A program made the translations under genes and the position numbers. A stretch of 64,000 nt of DNA from CAVQCJ01 sp963849365 (GTDB lineage Bacteria > Actinomycetota > Actinomycetes > Prado026), in NCBI GenBank assembly GCA_963849365.1, contig CAWKHA010000004.1, forward strand, positions 1,550,001-1,614,000. Reading direction: 5' to 3'. Shown piece by piece: positions 44,433 to 52,138 of the stretch. The notes below the pieces were generated by a model, which was not told the DNA's origin, searched no databases, and was given only the letters and a program-made list of their open reading frames with translations. Each line of letters opens with the position of its first letter. The first letter of the stretch is position 1.

Positions 44433-45346
44433 CGGTACTCGCCTTGCATGACAGCTGTGGCCACGACGAGATCCTGCCAGGCCATCCCCACGCTCTTGAA
44501 CACCAGCGGTCGATCAGCGGGCAGCTCGACGGCGCCCAGCACGACATCGCGCATCGGCACCAGGTCTTTGCGATCCAGCACTCCCTCGTCGACAGCCAGG
44601 GCCACGTCGCCGGCCTCGCGCAGGGCAGTGCTGACATCCTCGACGATGACACATGCCCGGCCGACGAGGCGCGCATCCGGCTCGCGCGCGTCGGGCTCGT
44701 GCGAGCCGACGGCCACCACCACCGCGTCGTCGCGCAGGAGCTCGGTGTCGAACAGTGGCGACCGAGCTGACGTTGCGCAGACAACTACGTCGGCTGCGCG
44801 CAGCACCTCCTCCGCCTGCCGCGAGTCCAGGAGAACCGTGCCACGCGGGTCCTGGGGGTCGCGGACCACGAACGTGGCGTCATCCAGGGGTCGCACGGCA
44901 GCCAGGGCGGCCATGTGTCCGACGGCCTGAGGGCCGGCGCCGATCACCGCAACTCTCAGCGGCCGGTCCGTCAGGCGCCCGAGGATGGCCGCAACAGAGA
45001 CCGCCGGGGTGCGCAGCGTTGTCAGCGCGGTCCCGTCGAGGATGGCTCGCAGCTGGAGGGTGTCGGCGTCGAACAGCAGGTAGGCAGCCTGGATGCGGGG
45101 TAGCCCCCGGCTCGGGTTTCCCGGGGCGACCGTAGCCACCTTGACGCCGACCGCTGAGGGGGACCCTGAGGGCATGAGGAGGAACTGGCCGTGGTCCAGG
45201 TCTACCGGAACTCGGGCCGGATCGGCGGCAGGGTCGAGGCCGCTGCGCAACGCGTCCGTGATGGCCGCCACCGCAGCGACTGGTCCAAGCCTCGCTACGG
45301 CGACAGCATCGACGTACCTCACGGCAGTGGACAGGGCCAGCATCAT
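44429..45346 (-). CDS. ornithine cyclodeaminase/mu-crystallin-family dehydrogenase
   Basis: A 305-residue NAD(P)-dependent imine/amino-acid dehydrogenase. VKVATVAPGNPSRGLPRIQA and ILDGTALTTLRTPAVSVAA are the substrate-binding blocks with Lys and Arg; VAVIGAGPQAVGHMAALAAV is the Rossmann motif. ATG 45344-45346 or GTG 45349. Members include ornithine cyclodeaminase, alanine dehydrogenase and the DauB-like L-arginine dehydrogenase that works in concert with FAD-dependent DauA; here a DauA-like gene is divergent across operator 14. That pairing supports D/L amino-acid interconversion. Confidence 0.88.
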   Translation of the reverse strand: MMLALSTAVRYVDAVAVARLGPVAAVAAITDALRSGLDPAADPARVPVDLDHGQFLLMPSGSPSAVGVKVATVAPGNPSRGLPRIQAAYLLFDADTLQLRAILDGTALTTLRTPAVSVAAILGRLTDRPLRVAVIGAGPQAVGHMAALAAVRPLDDATFVVRDPQDPRGTVLLDSRQAEEVLRAADVVVCATSARSPLFDTELLRDDAVVVAVGSHEPDAREPDARLVGRACVIVEDVSTALREAGDVALAVDEGVLDRKDLVPMRDVVLGAVELPADRPLVFKSVGMAWQDLVVATAVMQGEYR

Positions 45347-45373
45347 CACCACAAACCATAGAAACAGTTGCCG

Positions 45374-45390
45374 ATATCGGAGCATAGGAC
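45374..45390. promoter_or_regulatory. island operator 14 (weak right half)
   Basis: ATATC-GGAGCAT-AGGAC, between the divergent ornithine cyclodeaminase-like and D-amino-acid dehydrogenase genes. The left half has the full CGATATCGG core. Confidence 0.55.
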
Positions 45391-45461
45391 TGTAGAGTCG
45401 CTCCCGCAACCGACCGAGTTCGCGCGTTCGACCAGTGCGCCGGTCCGCGAGGAGATGACTG

Positions 45462-46577
45462 ATGGGTGTGGAGTCGTACGACGTCCTCGTCGTCGGCGGC
45501 GGGATGGCCGGTGTCTCGATCGGGTTCGAGCTCGCGGCAGACCGGAGCGTCCTGGTCGCGGACATGGAACGCACGCTCGCGTTCCACACCACCGGGCGGT
45601 CTGCCGCGATGCTGCAGCAGTGCTACGGAAGCCCGACGATCCGCATGCTGACGGCTGCGAGTCGCAGCTACCTGGAGGACCCGCCCTGGGAGCAACAGCT
45701 GCTGTCGCCGATGCCGATGCTGTACATCGGCCGGGCCGGCCGTGGCGACGCCGTCGCCGAGCTCTATCGGGAGGTCCAGCCGCTTGTCCCGGAAGTGGCG
45801 CTGCTCGATGCCGCCGAAGCTGTTGCGCTGCAGCCGTTGTTGCGACCGGGCAGCGTGGATCTGGCGCTGGTCGAGCCGCACGCGATGACGATCGACGTGC
45901 ACGCCCTGCACCAGGGCTACGTCCAGGGCCTGCGCGCCCGCGGGAGCGCGACCATGGTCGACGCACAGGTCTGCTCGGCCTCACGGGACGTTGAGGGGTG
46001 GACGGTGCAGCTGACTGGCGGCCGCACGGTCCGGGTCGAGCTGGTCGTGAACGCGGCTGGCGCCTGGGCCGACCGGCTTGCCGAGCGTTGCGCAGTCCCG
46101 GCGGTCGGGCTGCGCCCCCTTCGCCGCAGCGTCTTCATGGTCGACGCACCGGCTGGCGCGGCCGCGCCGATGATCGACGACATCGACGAAGCCTTCTACG
46201 TTAAGCCAGAGGCCGGCGGATTGCTCTGCTCGCCCGAGGACAAGACGCCGCAGGACCCCGGGGACCCTCGACCCGACGAGCTGGAGATCGCGCGCGCGAT
46301 CGAGGTGATCAACGAAGTCACCACGCTCGATGTGCGGCACATCCGGTCAGCGTGGGCGGGACTGCGCAACTTCGTCGCCGACGGCGAGCCGGTCGTCGGG
46401 TTCGACCCGACAGTCGAGGGGTTCTTCTGGTTCGCCGGCCAGGGCGGGTACGGGATCATGACGGCACCGGCGCTGGCCCGGATGGGCGCTGCCCTGGTCC
46501 GCCGTGAGCCGGTCCCTGCCGACCTCACCCAGCGGGGCCTGACCGACTGGGAGCTGGCGCCCAGCCGATTCGGGTGA
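45462..46577 (+). CDS. FAD-dependent D-amino-acid dehydrogenase, D-arginine dehydrogenase-like
   Basis: A 371-residue flavoprotein. VLVVGGGMAGVSIGFELA is the FAD motif. It follows the architecture of Pseudomonas D-arginine dehydrogenase (DauA): HTTGRSAAMLQQCYG, LTAASRSYLEDPP, DVHALHQGYVQGLRARG, LVVNAAGAWADRL, RPLRRSVFMVD, AFYVKPEAGGLLCSPE, SAWAGLRNFVADGEPVVG and WFAGQGGYGIMTAP. The Arg residues that hold the substrate carboxylate (LRRS and GLRNF) are kept, but the Glu that in DauA contacts the guanidinium appears, from a recalled alignment, as Met in LLSPMPMLYIG. The side chain taken may thus be hydrophobic rather than arginine. GAGGAGATG precedes ATG 45462. Confidence 0.9.
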   Translation: MGVESYDVLVVGGGMAGVSIGFELAADRSVLVADMERTLAFHTTGRSAAMLQQCYGSPTIRMLTAASRSYLEDPPWEQQLLSPMPMLYIGRAGRGDAVAELYREVQPLVPEVALLDAAEAVALQPLLRPGSVDLALVEPHAMTIDVHALHQGYVQGLRARGSATMVDAQVCSASRDVEGWTVQLTGGRTVRVELVVNAAGAWADRLAERCAVPAVGLRPLRRSVFMVDAPAGAAAPMIDDIDEAFYVKPEAGGLLCSPEDKTPQDPGDPRPDELEIARAIEVINEVTTLDVRHIRSAWAGLRNFVADGEPVVGFDPTVEGFFWFAGQGGYGIMTAPALARMGAALVRREPVPADLTQRGLTDWELAPSRFG

Positions 46578-46625
46578 GATCGATGGCCACCCGTCTCCTC
46601 CTCTTCCCCCTGACTCCACCCGGCG

Positions 46626-46642
46626 ATATCGTGCTCGGATAT
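46626..46642. promoter_or_regulatory. island operator 15 (perfect dyad)
   Basis: ATATC-GTGCTCG-GATAT, 34 bases before the amidohydrolase start. Confidence 0.85.
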
Positions 46643-46676
46643 TACTCGAACCTGGCCGCAGGGTAGGAGGCTCGTC

Positions 46677-48716
46677 GTGAGCGTCGCGTTCGAAGACGTG
46701 TCGGTCGTCCCGATGGACGCCGAGCACGTCGTCCATGGCCAGACCGTCGTCGTCGAGGACGACCGGATCACCTGGGTCGGACCCGCCACGGACGCGCATG
46801 TCCCAGCCGGAGCCCAGCGCATCGATGGGAGCGGGAAGTTCCTGATGCCGGGGTTGGCGGACATGCACTGCCACCCGTGTGACGAAGACGACCTGCTGCT
46901 GCTGGTGGCGCACGGCGTCACGACCATCCGCAACCTGGAGGGCATGCCGCGCCATGTGCTCTGGCGGGAGCGCGTCGCCTCGGGCCAGATGCTGGGCCCG
47001 ACGATCTACACGTCCGGTCCGATCGTGGACGGTCGGCCGGTCCGCGGCTTCGGCAGTCTGTCGGTCGTCACCGCAGAGGAGGCGGTCGCGGCGATCGAGC
47101 AGACCAAGCGCGGCGGGTACGACTGCGTCAAGGTCTACGACCAGCTGTCCCCCGAGGCGTACGGCTGGGTCGTGGCGGCAGCCCGGGAGCGCGATCTGCC
47201 GGTGGTGGGGCACATCCCGTTCCAGGTCGGGCTCTACGAGATCCTCTCCAGTGGTCAGCGCTCGATCGAGCACCTCTACGGCTACCCGCAGGCGCTGCAA
47301 CCACAGTCGCGAGCGGTCGAAGCGCCGCACGACCTCGGACAGCTGCGCAAGGGACTGTTCGACATGGCTCAGCACGCGGAGCTGGGACGCCTCCCGGAAC
47401 TCGCGGCTCAGACGCGGGAGGCGGGCACGTGGAACTGCGCGACGCTGATCGTCCGTGGCCGGTGGCTGGCCGGACCGGCTGCGCTGTCCGCGCTGCCTGA
47501 GCTGGCGTACCTGTCGCCGTTGCGTGCGGCCCAGGCCCGGGACTTCTTCCATCACTACCCGACCGAACCGGAGCGCTTCGCGGTGCCGGAGTTCAACGCG
47601 GCTGTCCTGCGCGGCCTGAACGAGGCCGGCGCGGGGGTGCTGGTCGGGACCGACGCAGGCGTCCCGGGCTTCGTGTACGGCGCGTCCGAGCACGAAGAGC
47701 TGCGGGCGTTCGTGGAGGCCGGCCTCAGCCCCTACGAGGCGCTCCGCGCCGCGACGACCGCTCCGGCCGAGTTCCTCGGCCAGCCCGGCCAGTGGGGACA
47801 GGTCGTCGCCGGCGCCCGTGCGGACCTGGTGCTGCTGGACGCCGACCCGATCGCCGACATCGCGAGCACAACGCGCCGCAGCGGCGTCATGGTCCGCGGG
47901 CGATGGCTGCCGCAGACGGAGATCGACCTCCTGCTGGCCGACCTCGCGGCGCGGCGCCGCGAACCCATGGCCTACCGCACGCGCTCAGGGAGCGCACCGG
48001 CCGTGCCGAAGGGCAGCGAGGAGCTGCAGTTCGACGTGACCTGGGCCGGTTTCGCCGTCGGCGAGGAGCACATCGCCGACGAGCAGAACGCACAGGGAGA
48101 TCGTCGTGTCGTGGCGACGTCGTCCATCGACGGACTGGGCACGGCCCTGGGTTCGGAGGCCGGCACGTACCGGGCACAGGTGAGCGTGGACTCGGCCGGG
48201 GTCGACCAGTCCGCCTGGTTCGAGTTCGACGGCGACGACGGTACGGACCGGGTCGAGATCACGCGCGTGAACGGGTCGGTGCACGTCCGGCACAGCCAGG
48301 CCACCCACGACGAAGAGGTGACTGTCGCCGACCCGGACGCGACCGCCGTGTTCGGCCGTCCCTTGACCGCCCTGTACCTGCGGCTTGCCGAGCGGCTCGC
48401 CGGGCTCGAGGTTGGCGACCAGGTCGACGTGCCCGTCATCGCGCCCGGGATCTCGCCGGACCTGACCGTCATGGCGTCGAGCATGCACGCGAAGCGGCTG
48501 CCCGCCGCCGGCTCCGACGACCCTGGTCCGCGCTATCTCCTGGAGTTCCAGCGGCCGAACTGGTCCGCGGTCGCCCGGCTCACCTGCGACGTCGCGAACC
48601 GGCCCGTCCGCATCGAGATGAGCACGGACCTGACCTACTGGCACAACAACTCCGCCGACAGCCTGCCCGACGACGAGTCCATCGTGCGTGTCACCCGGGT
48701 CGCAGCCGCGCGCTAG
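46677..48716 (+). CDS. amidohydrolase with C-terminal extension
   Basis: A 679-residue metal-dependent hydrolase of the imidazolonepropionase/prolidase-like group. LMPGLADMHCHPCDEDD gives the HxH, GYDCVKVYDQLSP the carboxylated-Lys site, VVGHIPFQV and SIEHLYGYP the other His ligands, and VGTDAGVPGF the Asp. The last 230 residues (from QFDVTWAGFAVGEEHIADE) are an extra beta-rich domain not part of the enzyme fold and not recognised. GTAGGAGG precedes GTG 46677. It may cleave an amide, cyclic ureide or dipeptide to release the amino acid that the racemases and dehydrogenases then use. Confidence 0.87.
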   Translation: MSVAFEDVSVVPMDAEHVVHGQTVVVEDDRITWVGPATDAHVPAGAQRIDGSGKFLMPGLADMHCHPCDEDDLLLLVAHGVTTIRNLEGMPRHVLWRERVASGQMLGPTIYTSGPIVDGRPVRGFGSLSVVTAEEAVAAIEQTKRGGYDCVKVYDQLSPEAYGWVVAAARERDLPVVGHIPFQVGLYEILSSGQRSIEHLYGYPQALQPQSRAVEAPHDLGQLRKGLFDMAQHAELGRLPELAAQTREAGTWNCATLIVRGRWLAGPAALSALPELAYLSPLRAAQARDFFHHYPTEPERFAVPEFNAAVLRGLNEAGAGVLVGTDAGVPGFVYGASEHEELRAFVEAGLSPYEALRAATTAPAEFLGQPGQWGQVVAGARADLVLLDADPIADIASTTRRSGVMVRGRWLPQTEIDLLLADLAARRREPMAYRTRSGSAPAVPKGSEELQFDVTWAGFAVGEEHIADEQNAQGDRRVVATSSIDGLGTALGSEAGTYRAQVSVDSAGVDQSAWFEFDGDDGTDRVEITRVNGSVHVRHSQATHDEEVTVADPDATAVFGRPLTALYLRLAERLAGLEVGDQVDVPVIAPGISPDLTVMASSMHAKRLPAAGSDDPGPRYLLEFQRPNWSAVARLTCDVANRPVRIEMSTDLTYWHNNSADSLPDDESIVRVTRVAAAR

Positions 48717-48733
48717 CCGCCAGGTCGAGTCCG

Positions 48734-49975
48734 TTGATCCAGCGCTACCGCACGCTCTTCCGCGCGCCCGGCGCCGCGGCGTTCTGCTGCGCGTCGTTCG
48801 TGCAGCGCATGCCGGTCGCGATGTACCCGCTCGGGATCATCCTGATCATCGCTGCACGCGACGGTCGGTACGGCTTCGCGGGCGTGCTGAGCGCGCTCTA
48901 CCTCCTCGGCAACGCGGCAGGCAGCCCGGTGCTAGCCGGACTGGCCGACCGGCACGGACAGCGGCGGGTGCTGCTGCCGGGTGCTGCGGTGCATGCAGCC
49001 GGTGTCGCGACGTTCGCGGTCCTGCTGAGCAACGACGTGCCGGACTGGCTGCTCGCTGTCCCCGTCGTGGTGTTCGGCTTCAGCTACGTCTCGGTGGCCT
49101 CGCTCGTCCGGGCGCGCTGGGTGTTCGTGCTGCACGGCGCACCGGGTCTGGCCACAGCGCTCTCGCTGGAGTCCGTGCTGGACGAGGTCGTCTGGATCGT
49201 CGGGCCGCTGGTCGCGACGGTGCTGGTGACGGACGGTGCGTCGCTGTTCATCCTCGCCGTCGGAGTCGTCCTCGTCGTCACCGGATCCATCGGCTTGGCC
49301 TCCCTGCGCGGCACCGCACCGCGGCCGCCCCCGCGCGACAGTGCCGCGCGCGCCTCCGCGCTGCGCACCCGCGGCATGGCTCGGATCACGCTGGCGACCG
49401 CCGGGGTGGGGGGAGTGTTCGCCAGCTCCGAGGTGGCGATGGTGGCGTTCTGCGCTCAGCACGGGCAGCGCGCGCTGAGCGGCGTGGTGCTCGCGCTGGC
49501 AGCCGCCGGTAGCGCCGTGGCGGGTCTCCTGTACGGCGCCGTCGACTGGCGCACCGACGTGCTGGACCGATACCGGGTGCACGCGGTGACGTTCGCCGTG
49601 CTGCCAGCCATGCTCTTCGCCGCAGCGAACGTGCCGGCGCTGGCCGTGGCCAGCTTCGTCCTGGGCCTGGGCACCGCACCGGCGCTCATCACGACGTTCG
49701 GCCTGGTCCAGCAGATCGTCCCTGCCCGCTCACTCACCGAGGGACTGGCCTGGGCCAACGCCGGGATCAAGGTCGGCTACGCCCCCGGCGCGGCGCTCGC
49801 CGGCATCGTCGCCGACCAGCACGGCGCCCGGGCCGCGTTCCTCGTTACAGTCGTGGCGTCCGTCTTCGTGGCGCTGTTCGCCCTTTCCGTCCGCGTGCGC
49901 CGTGACCCGGGACCGCCGTCCCACCATCCACTGGATGGGGTAGTCCGGGTCGGTCAGCGCCGGGCGCTCGGGTGA
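48734..49975 (+). CDS. MFS transporter, copy 2, with acquired C-terminus
   Basis: A 413-residue permease starting at TTG 48734, 17 bases after the amidohydrolase stop and so probably cotranscribed. FVQRMPVAMYPLGIILIIAA, GLADRHGQRRVLL (motif A) and two six-helix halves are visible. The last 20 or so codons (from about 49911) read through sequence duplicated from the end of the oxidase gene at 55227, on its non-coding strand. The natural C-terminus and stop were thus replaced. The family is that of small MFS exporters or amino-acid importers; direction unknown. Confidence 0.85.
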   Translation: MIQRYRTLFRAPGAAAFCCASFVQRMPVAMYPLGIILIIAARDGRYGFAGVLSALYLLGNAAGSPVLAGLADRHGQRRVLLPGAAVHAAGVATFAVLLSNDVPDWLLAVPVVVFGFSYVSVASLVRARWVFVLHGAPGLATALSLESVLDEVVWIVGPLVATVLVTDGASLFILAVGVVLVVTGSIGLASLRGTAPRPPPRDSAARASALRTRGMARITLATAGVGGVFASSEVAMVAFCAQHGQRALSGVVLALAAAGSAVAGLLYGAVDWRTDVLDRYRVHAVTFAVLPAMLFAAANVPALAVASFVLGLGTAPALITTFGLVQQIVPARSLTEGLAWANAGIKVGYAPGAALAGIVADQHGARAAFLVTVVASVFVALFALSVRVRRDPGPPSHHPLDGVVRVGQRRALG

Positions 49976-50081
49976 GAAGGACTGGACCCACTCTGTGCGC
50001 GGTCGTGCTGTCCCAGTGCCATCGCGGCCAGCAGTCGGTCGTTAGCACGGTTGACGATATCGCCAAGTGAGAGCAGACTGG
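49911..50081. repeat. collapsed duplicate of the 55.2-57.3 kb oxidase/racemase block
   Basis: Bases 49911-50038 closely match 55227-55354, the end of the sarcosine-oxidase-like gene. At 50039-50041 the match jumps: 50041-50065 is identical over 25 bases to 57227-57251, the divergent promoter with its operator. The 1.9 kb between these ends in the intact copy is missing here. No repeat is seen at the junction. Confidence 0.85.
50057..50073. promoter_or_regulatory. island operator 16
   Basis: ATATC-GCCAAGT-GAGAG, the duplicated counterpart of operator 20, now in front of the small zinc-ribbon gene. Confidence 0.6.
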
Positions 50082-50111
50082 AGTCCCATCCCTCGGCGAA
50101 AGCGTGGCGGC

Positions 50112-50267
50112 ATGACCAGTGCTCACACGTGCAGCCGCTGCGGGAACCCCCGGCTGATCATGCAGCTGAGCTTCGACCCGGTGCCGCGGGTGCGCACCGA
50201 GTGCCGGGAGTGCGGCACCGTCACGACCGGCTTCACGGTGCACGATCTGGCCGAGGACGCCCAGTGA
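50112..50267 (+). CDS. 51-residue zinc-ribbon protein
   Basis: A small protein MTSAHTCSRCGNPRLIMQLS followed by TECRECGTVTTGFTVHDLAE. Two CxxC knuckles (CSRCG and CRECG) would bind one zinc. It lies 38 bases after operator 16 in the collapsed duplicate. A relative that follows the Rieske oxygenase gene (58468) has lost the second knuckle, so this may be the working copy. Its role (assembly factor, adaptor or DNA-binding) is unknown. Confidence 0.7.
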   Translation: MTSAHTCSRCGNPRLIMQLSFDPVPRVRTECRECGTVTTGFTVHDLAEDAQ

Positions 50268-50305
50268 CCGCCTAGCTGTGCCCTGAGGATTGCGGTTGGG
50301 CTCGG

Positions 50306-51454
50306 CTATCGCCGTCGACCCGACTCACGCGCTGCCATCGCCTCGCGCACCCGCCGCCTGGCCAGGTCGCGCCCGGCGGCATGCGTCGTGCTCCCGTCCG
50401 CCTCGGCCTTCGTCAGCACCTGGACGGTGTTGGCGGCGATCCGCCGCTCCACGTCAGCCAGCAGCTCGTCCCGCTGCACCGGGAAGCCGGTCCGTCTGCT
50501 GCGGATCTCGTACGCGGCCGCGATCACGCCGCCGGCGTTGGCGATCAGGTCGGGGACGACGGTGACGCCGCGGGAGGACAGCAGACTGATCGCGTCCTCC
50601 GTGCAGGGCAGGTTCGCCCCCTCGACAAGGACCCTGGCTGCGATGGACGCGGCTTCCGCGGCCCCGATGACGTCCTGGGTCGCGGCAGGGATCAGGACGT
50701 CGCAGTCCAGTCGCAGCTGCGCGTCGGGAGCCACCGGGGTCGCCCCGCTGGCGGTGGCGAGGCACCCGTCGCCCATCTCCTCGCGCGCCTCGAGCGGTCC
50801 GGGGACGTCGAGCCCGTCCTCGTCCAGGATGGCGCCGTCAGCGGTGGACACCGAGATGATCGAGGCACCGAGCCGGTGCAGTCTCGCGGCGGTCGCTGCG
50901 CCGACGGCGCCGAAGCCCTGGACGACTACCCGAGCTCCGTCGACGGCCAGGCCGGCGAAGGCCATCGCCTGGATCGCTGACGCGGCGACTCCGTGACCGG
51001 TCACGCCCCAGGCGTCGTACGGGACTCCGCCGAGGGCGCTCGGACCCCCGGTCGCAGCGTCCACCGTCCCCAGCTCGTCCTGCAGGATCGCCGCGTCGAC
51101 CTCGGTCAGGCCCACGTCGAGACCGAACATGTACTCACGAGGGACCTCGCTGGCGAGAGCCCGTGCGAACCGTCGCAGCGCGAGCTCCTTGTCGGCGCAC
51201 TTCGGGTCGAACCGCAGACCGGCTTTGGCGCCGCCGAACCGAAGATCAGCTGCCGCCCACTTCCACGTCATGACGCGAGCCAGCCGAGCGACCTCGTTGA
51301 TCGTCAGGGACGGTCGCATCCGCGTGCCGCCCTTGCCGGGTCCGCGGGACGTGTTGTCGATGACGAGCGCTCCTTGCATGCCGAGCGCCTCGTCGCGCAC
51401 GAGGACCACCTTCTCCGGGCCCCACTCGTCGGCCGTGCAGATCTCGTCGATCAT
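50306..51454 (-). CDS. Glu/Leu/Phe/Val dehydrogenase, copy 2
   Basis: A 382-residue paralogue of 17078-18226, colinear from MIDEICTADEWGPEKVVLVR to AMAARESGRRR with no gap. The catalytic blocks GPGKGGTRMRP and DLRFGGAKAGLRFDP and the Rossmann motif VVVQGFGAVGAATAARLHR are unchanged. Differences are mostly surface-like and at one dinucleotide-domain loop (PGPLEAREEMGDGC against PHLVAARQEMGDGC), so the reaction is probably the same. It shares operator 17 with the divergent SnoaL gene, the same layout as the first copy but with a shorter 84-base gap. Confidence 0.92.
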   Translation of the reverse strand: MIDEICTADEWGPEKVVLVRDEALGMQGALVIDNTSRGPGKGGTRMRPSLTINEVARLARVMTWKWAAADLRFGGAKAGLRFDPKCADKELALRRFARALASEVPREYMFGLDVGLTEVDAAILQDELGTVDAATGGPSALGGVPYDAWGVTGHGVAASAIQAMAFAGLAVDGARVVVQGFGAVGAATAARLHRLGASIISVSTADGAILDEDGLDVPGPLEAREEMGDGCLATASGATPVAPDAQLRLDCDVLIPAATQDVIGAAEAASIAARVLVEGANLPCTEDAISLLSSRGVTVVPDLIANAGGVIAAAYEIRSRRTGFPVQRDELLADVERRIAANTVQVLTKAEADGSTTHAAGRDLARRRVREAMAARESGRRR

Positions 51455-51499
51455 TCGACTCCAGCCCTCGCCTAGCCCGGCGGTCGTCGACAGAGTACA

Positions 51500-51516
51500 A
51501 TATCGGCTACTGATAT
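51500..51516. promoter_or_regulatory. island operator 17 (perfect dyad)
   Basis: ATATC-GGCTACT-GATAT in the 84-base gap between the divergent dehydrogenase copy 2 and SnoaL copy 3. Confidence 0.87.
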
Positions 51517-51538
51517 CGTTAGCCTTCGAGGAGGACGG

Positions 51539-52123
51539 GTGCTCGACCTGACCAGCGGGAGCGGAGCCCGCCTGCTCCTGTCCGTCACGGGGCTGCCACG
51601 CGTTCCTCAGGGTCTCGCCAAGGACCGGGAGCTGGAGCTGGTCGCCGAAGAGGCTGCGCTGCTGGACTACGTCACGTCGTACGCGCACGTCGTCAACTCC
51701 GGGGACATCGACGGGGTCGTGGACAGCTACGCGGCCGACTGCGTGTGCATCAGCCCGCGGGGGTGCTACATCGGTACGGCGGAAGTGCGCCGGAACTACG
51801 AGCTCTACTACGACCCGGTGCGCTGGTTCACACTCTGGATGAACGTCACGGTGCGCTTCGTGCGCCCCTTCGACGACGCATACGTGTCCGCCTACCAGTA
51901 CAGCATCGGCGTCAGTGACGCGGATCCAGTGGCACAGGGCGCGATCTCCACCGACGTCTGGCACGTGACGCGGGTCGAGCGGTCGTGGAAGATCGTCGAA
52001 CGCCGGATCGACTTCGTCGACCGCTGCAACCACCGGCTGCTTCCAGCCGTCTCGGCCGAGCGGACCGATGGCGGTCTCCGTCCCATCTCTGTACTCTCGG
52101 ACAGCGATATCTCGCGGCGTTAG
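51539..52123 (+). CDS. NTF2/SnoaL-like protein, copy 3
   Basis: A 194-residue NTF2-fold protein. GTG 51539 follows GAGGAGG. It shares LDYVTSYAHVVNSGDIDGVV, YAADCVCISPRGCYIG and WKIVERRIDFVDRC with copies 1 and 2, but the N- and C-terminal extensions differ. Its stop codon is the end of operator 18, and the next gene, an FAD oxidoreductase, starts 15 bases on, so they may form an operon with an internal regulated promoter. Confidence 0.85.
   Translation: MLDLTSGSGARLLLSVTGLPRVPQGLAKDRELELVAEEAALLDYVTSYAHVVNSGDIDGVVDSYAADCVCISPRGCYIGTAEVRRNYELYYDPVRWFTLWMNVTVRFVRPFDDAYVSAYQYSIGVSDADPVAQGAISTDVWHVTRVERSWKIVERRIDFVDRCNHRLLPAVSAERTDGGLRPISVLSDSDISRR
52107..52123. promoter_or_regulatory. island operator 18 (weak), over a stop codon
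   Basis: ATATC-TCGCGGC-GTTAG. It overlaps the last codons of the SnoaL gene and lies 15 bases before the FAD oxidoreductase start. Confidence 0.45.
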
Positions 52124-52138
52124 CAGGAGAGGAACGAC

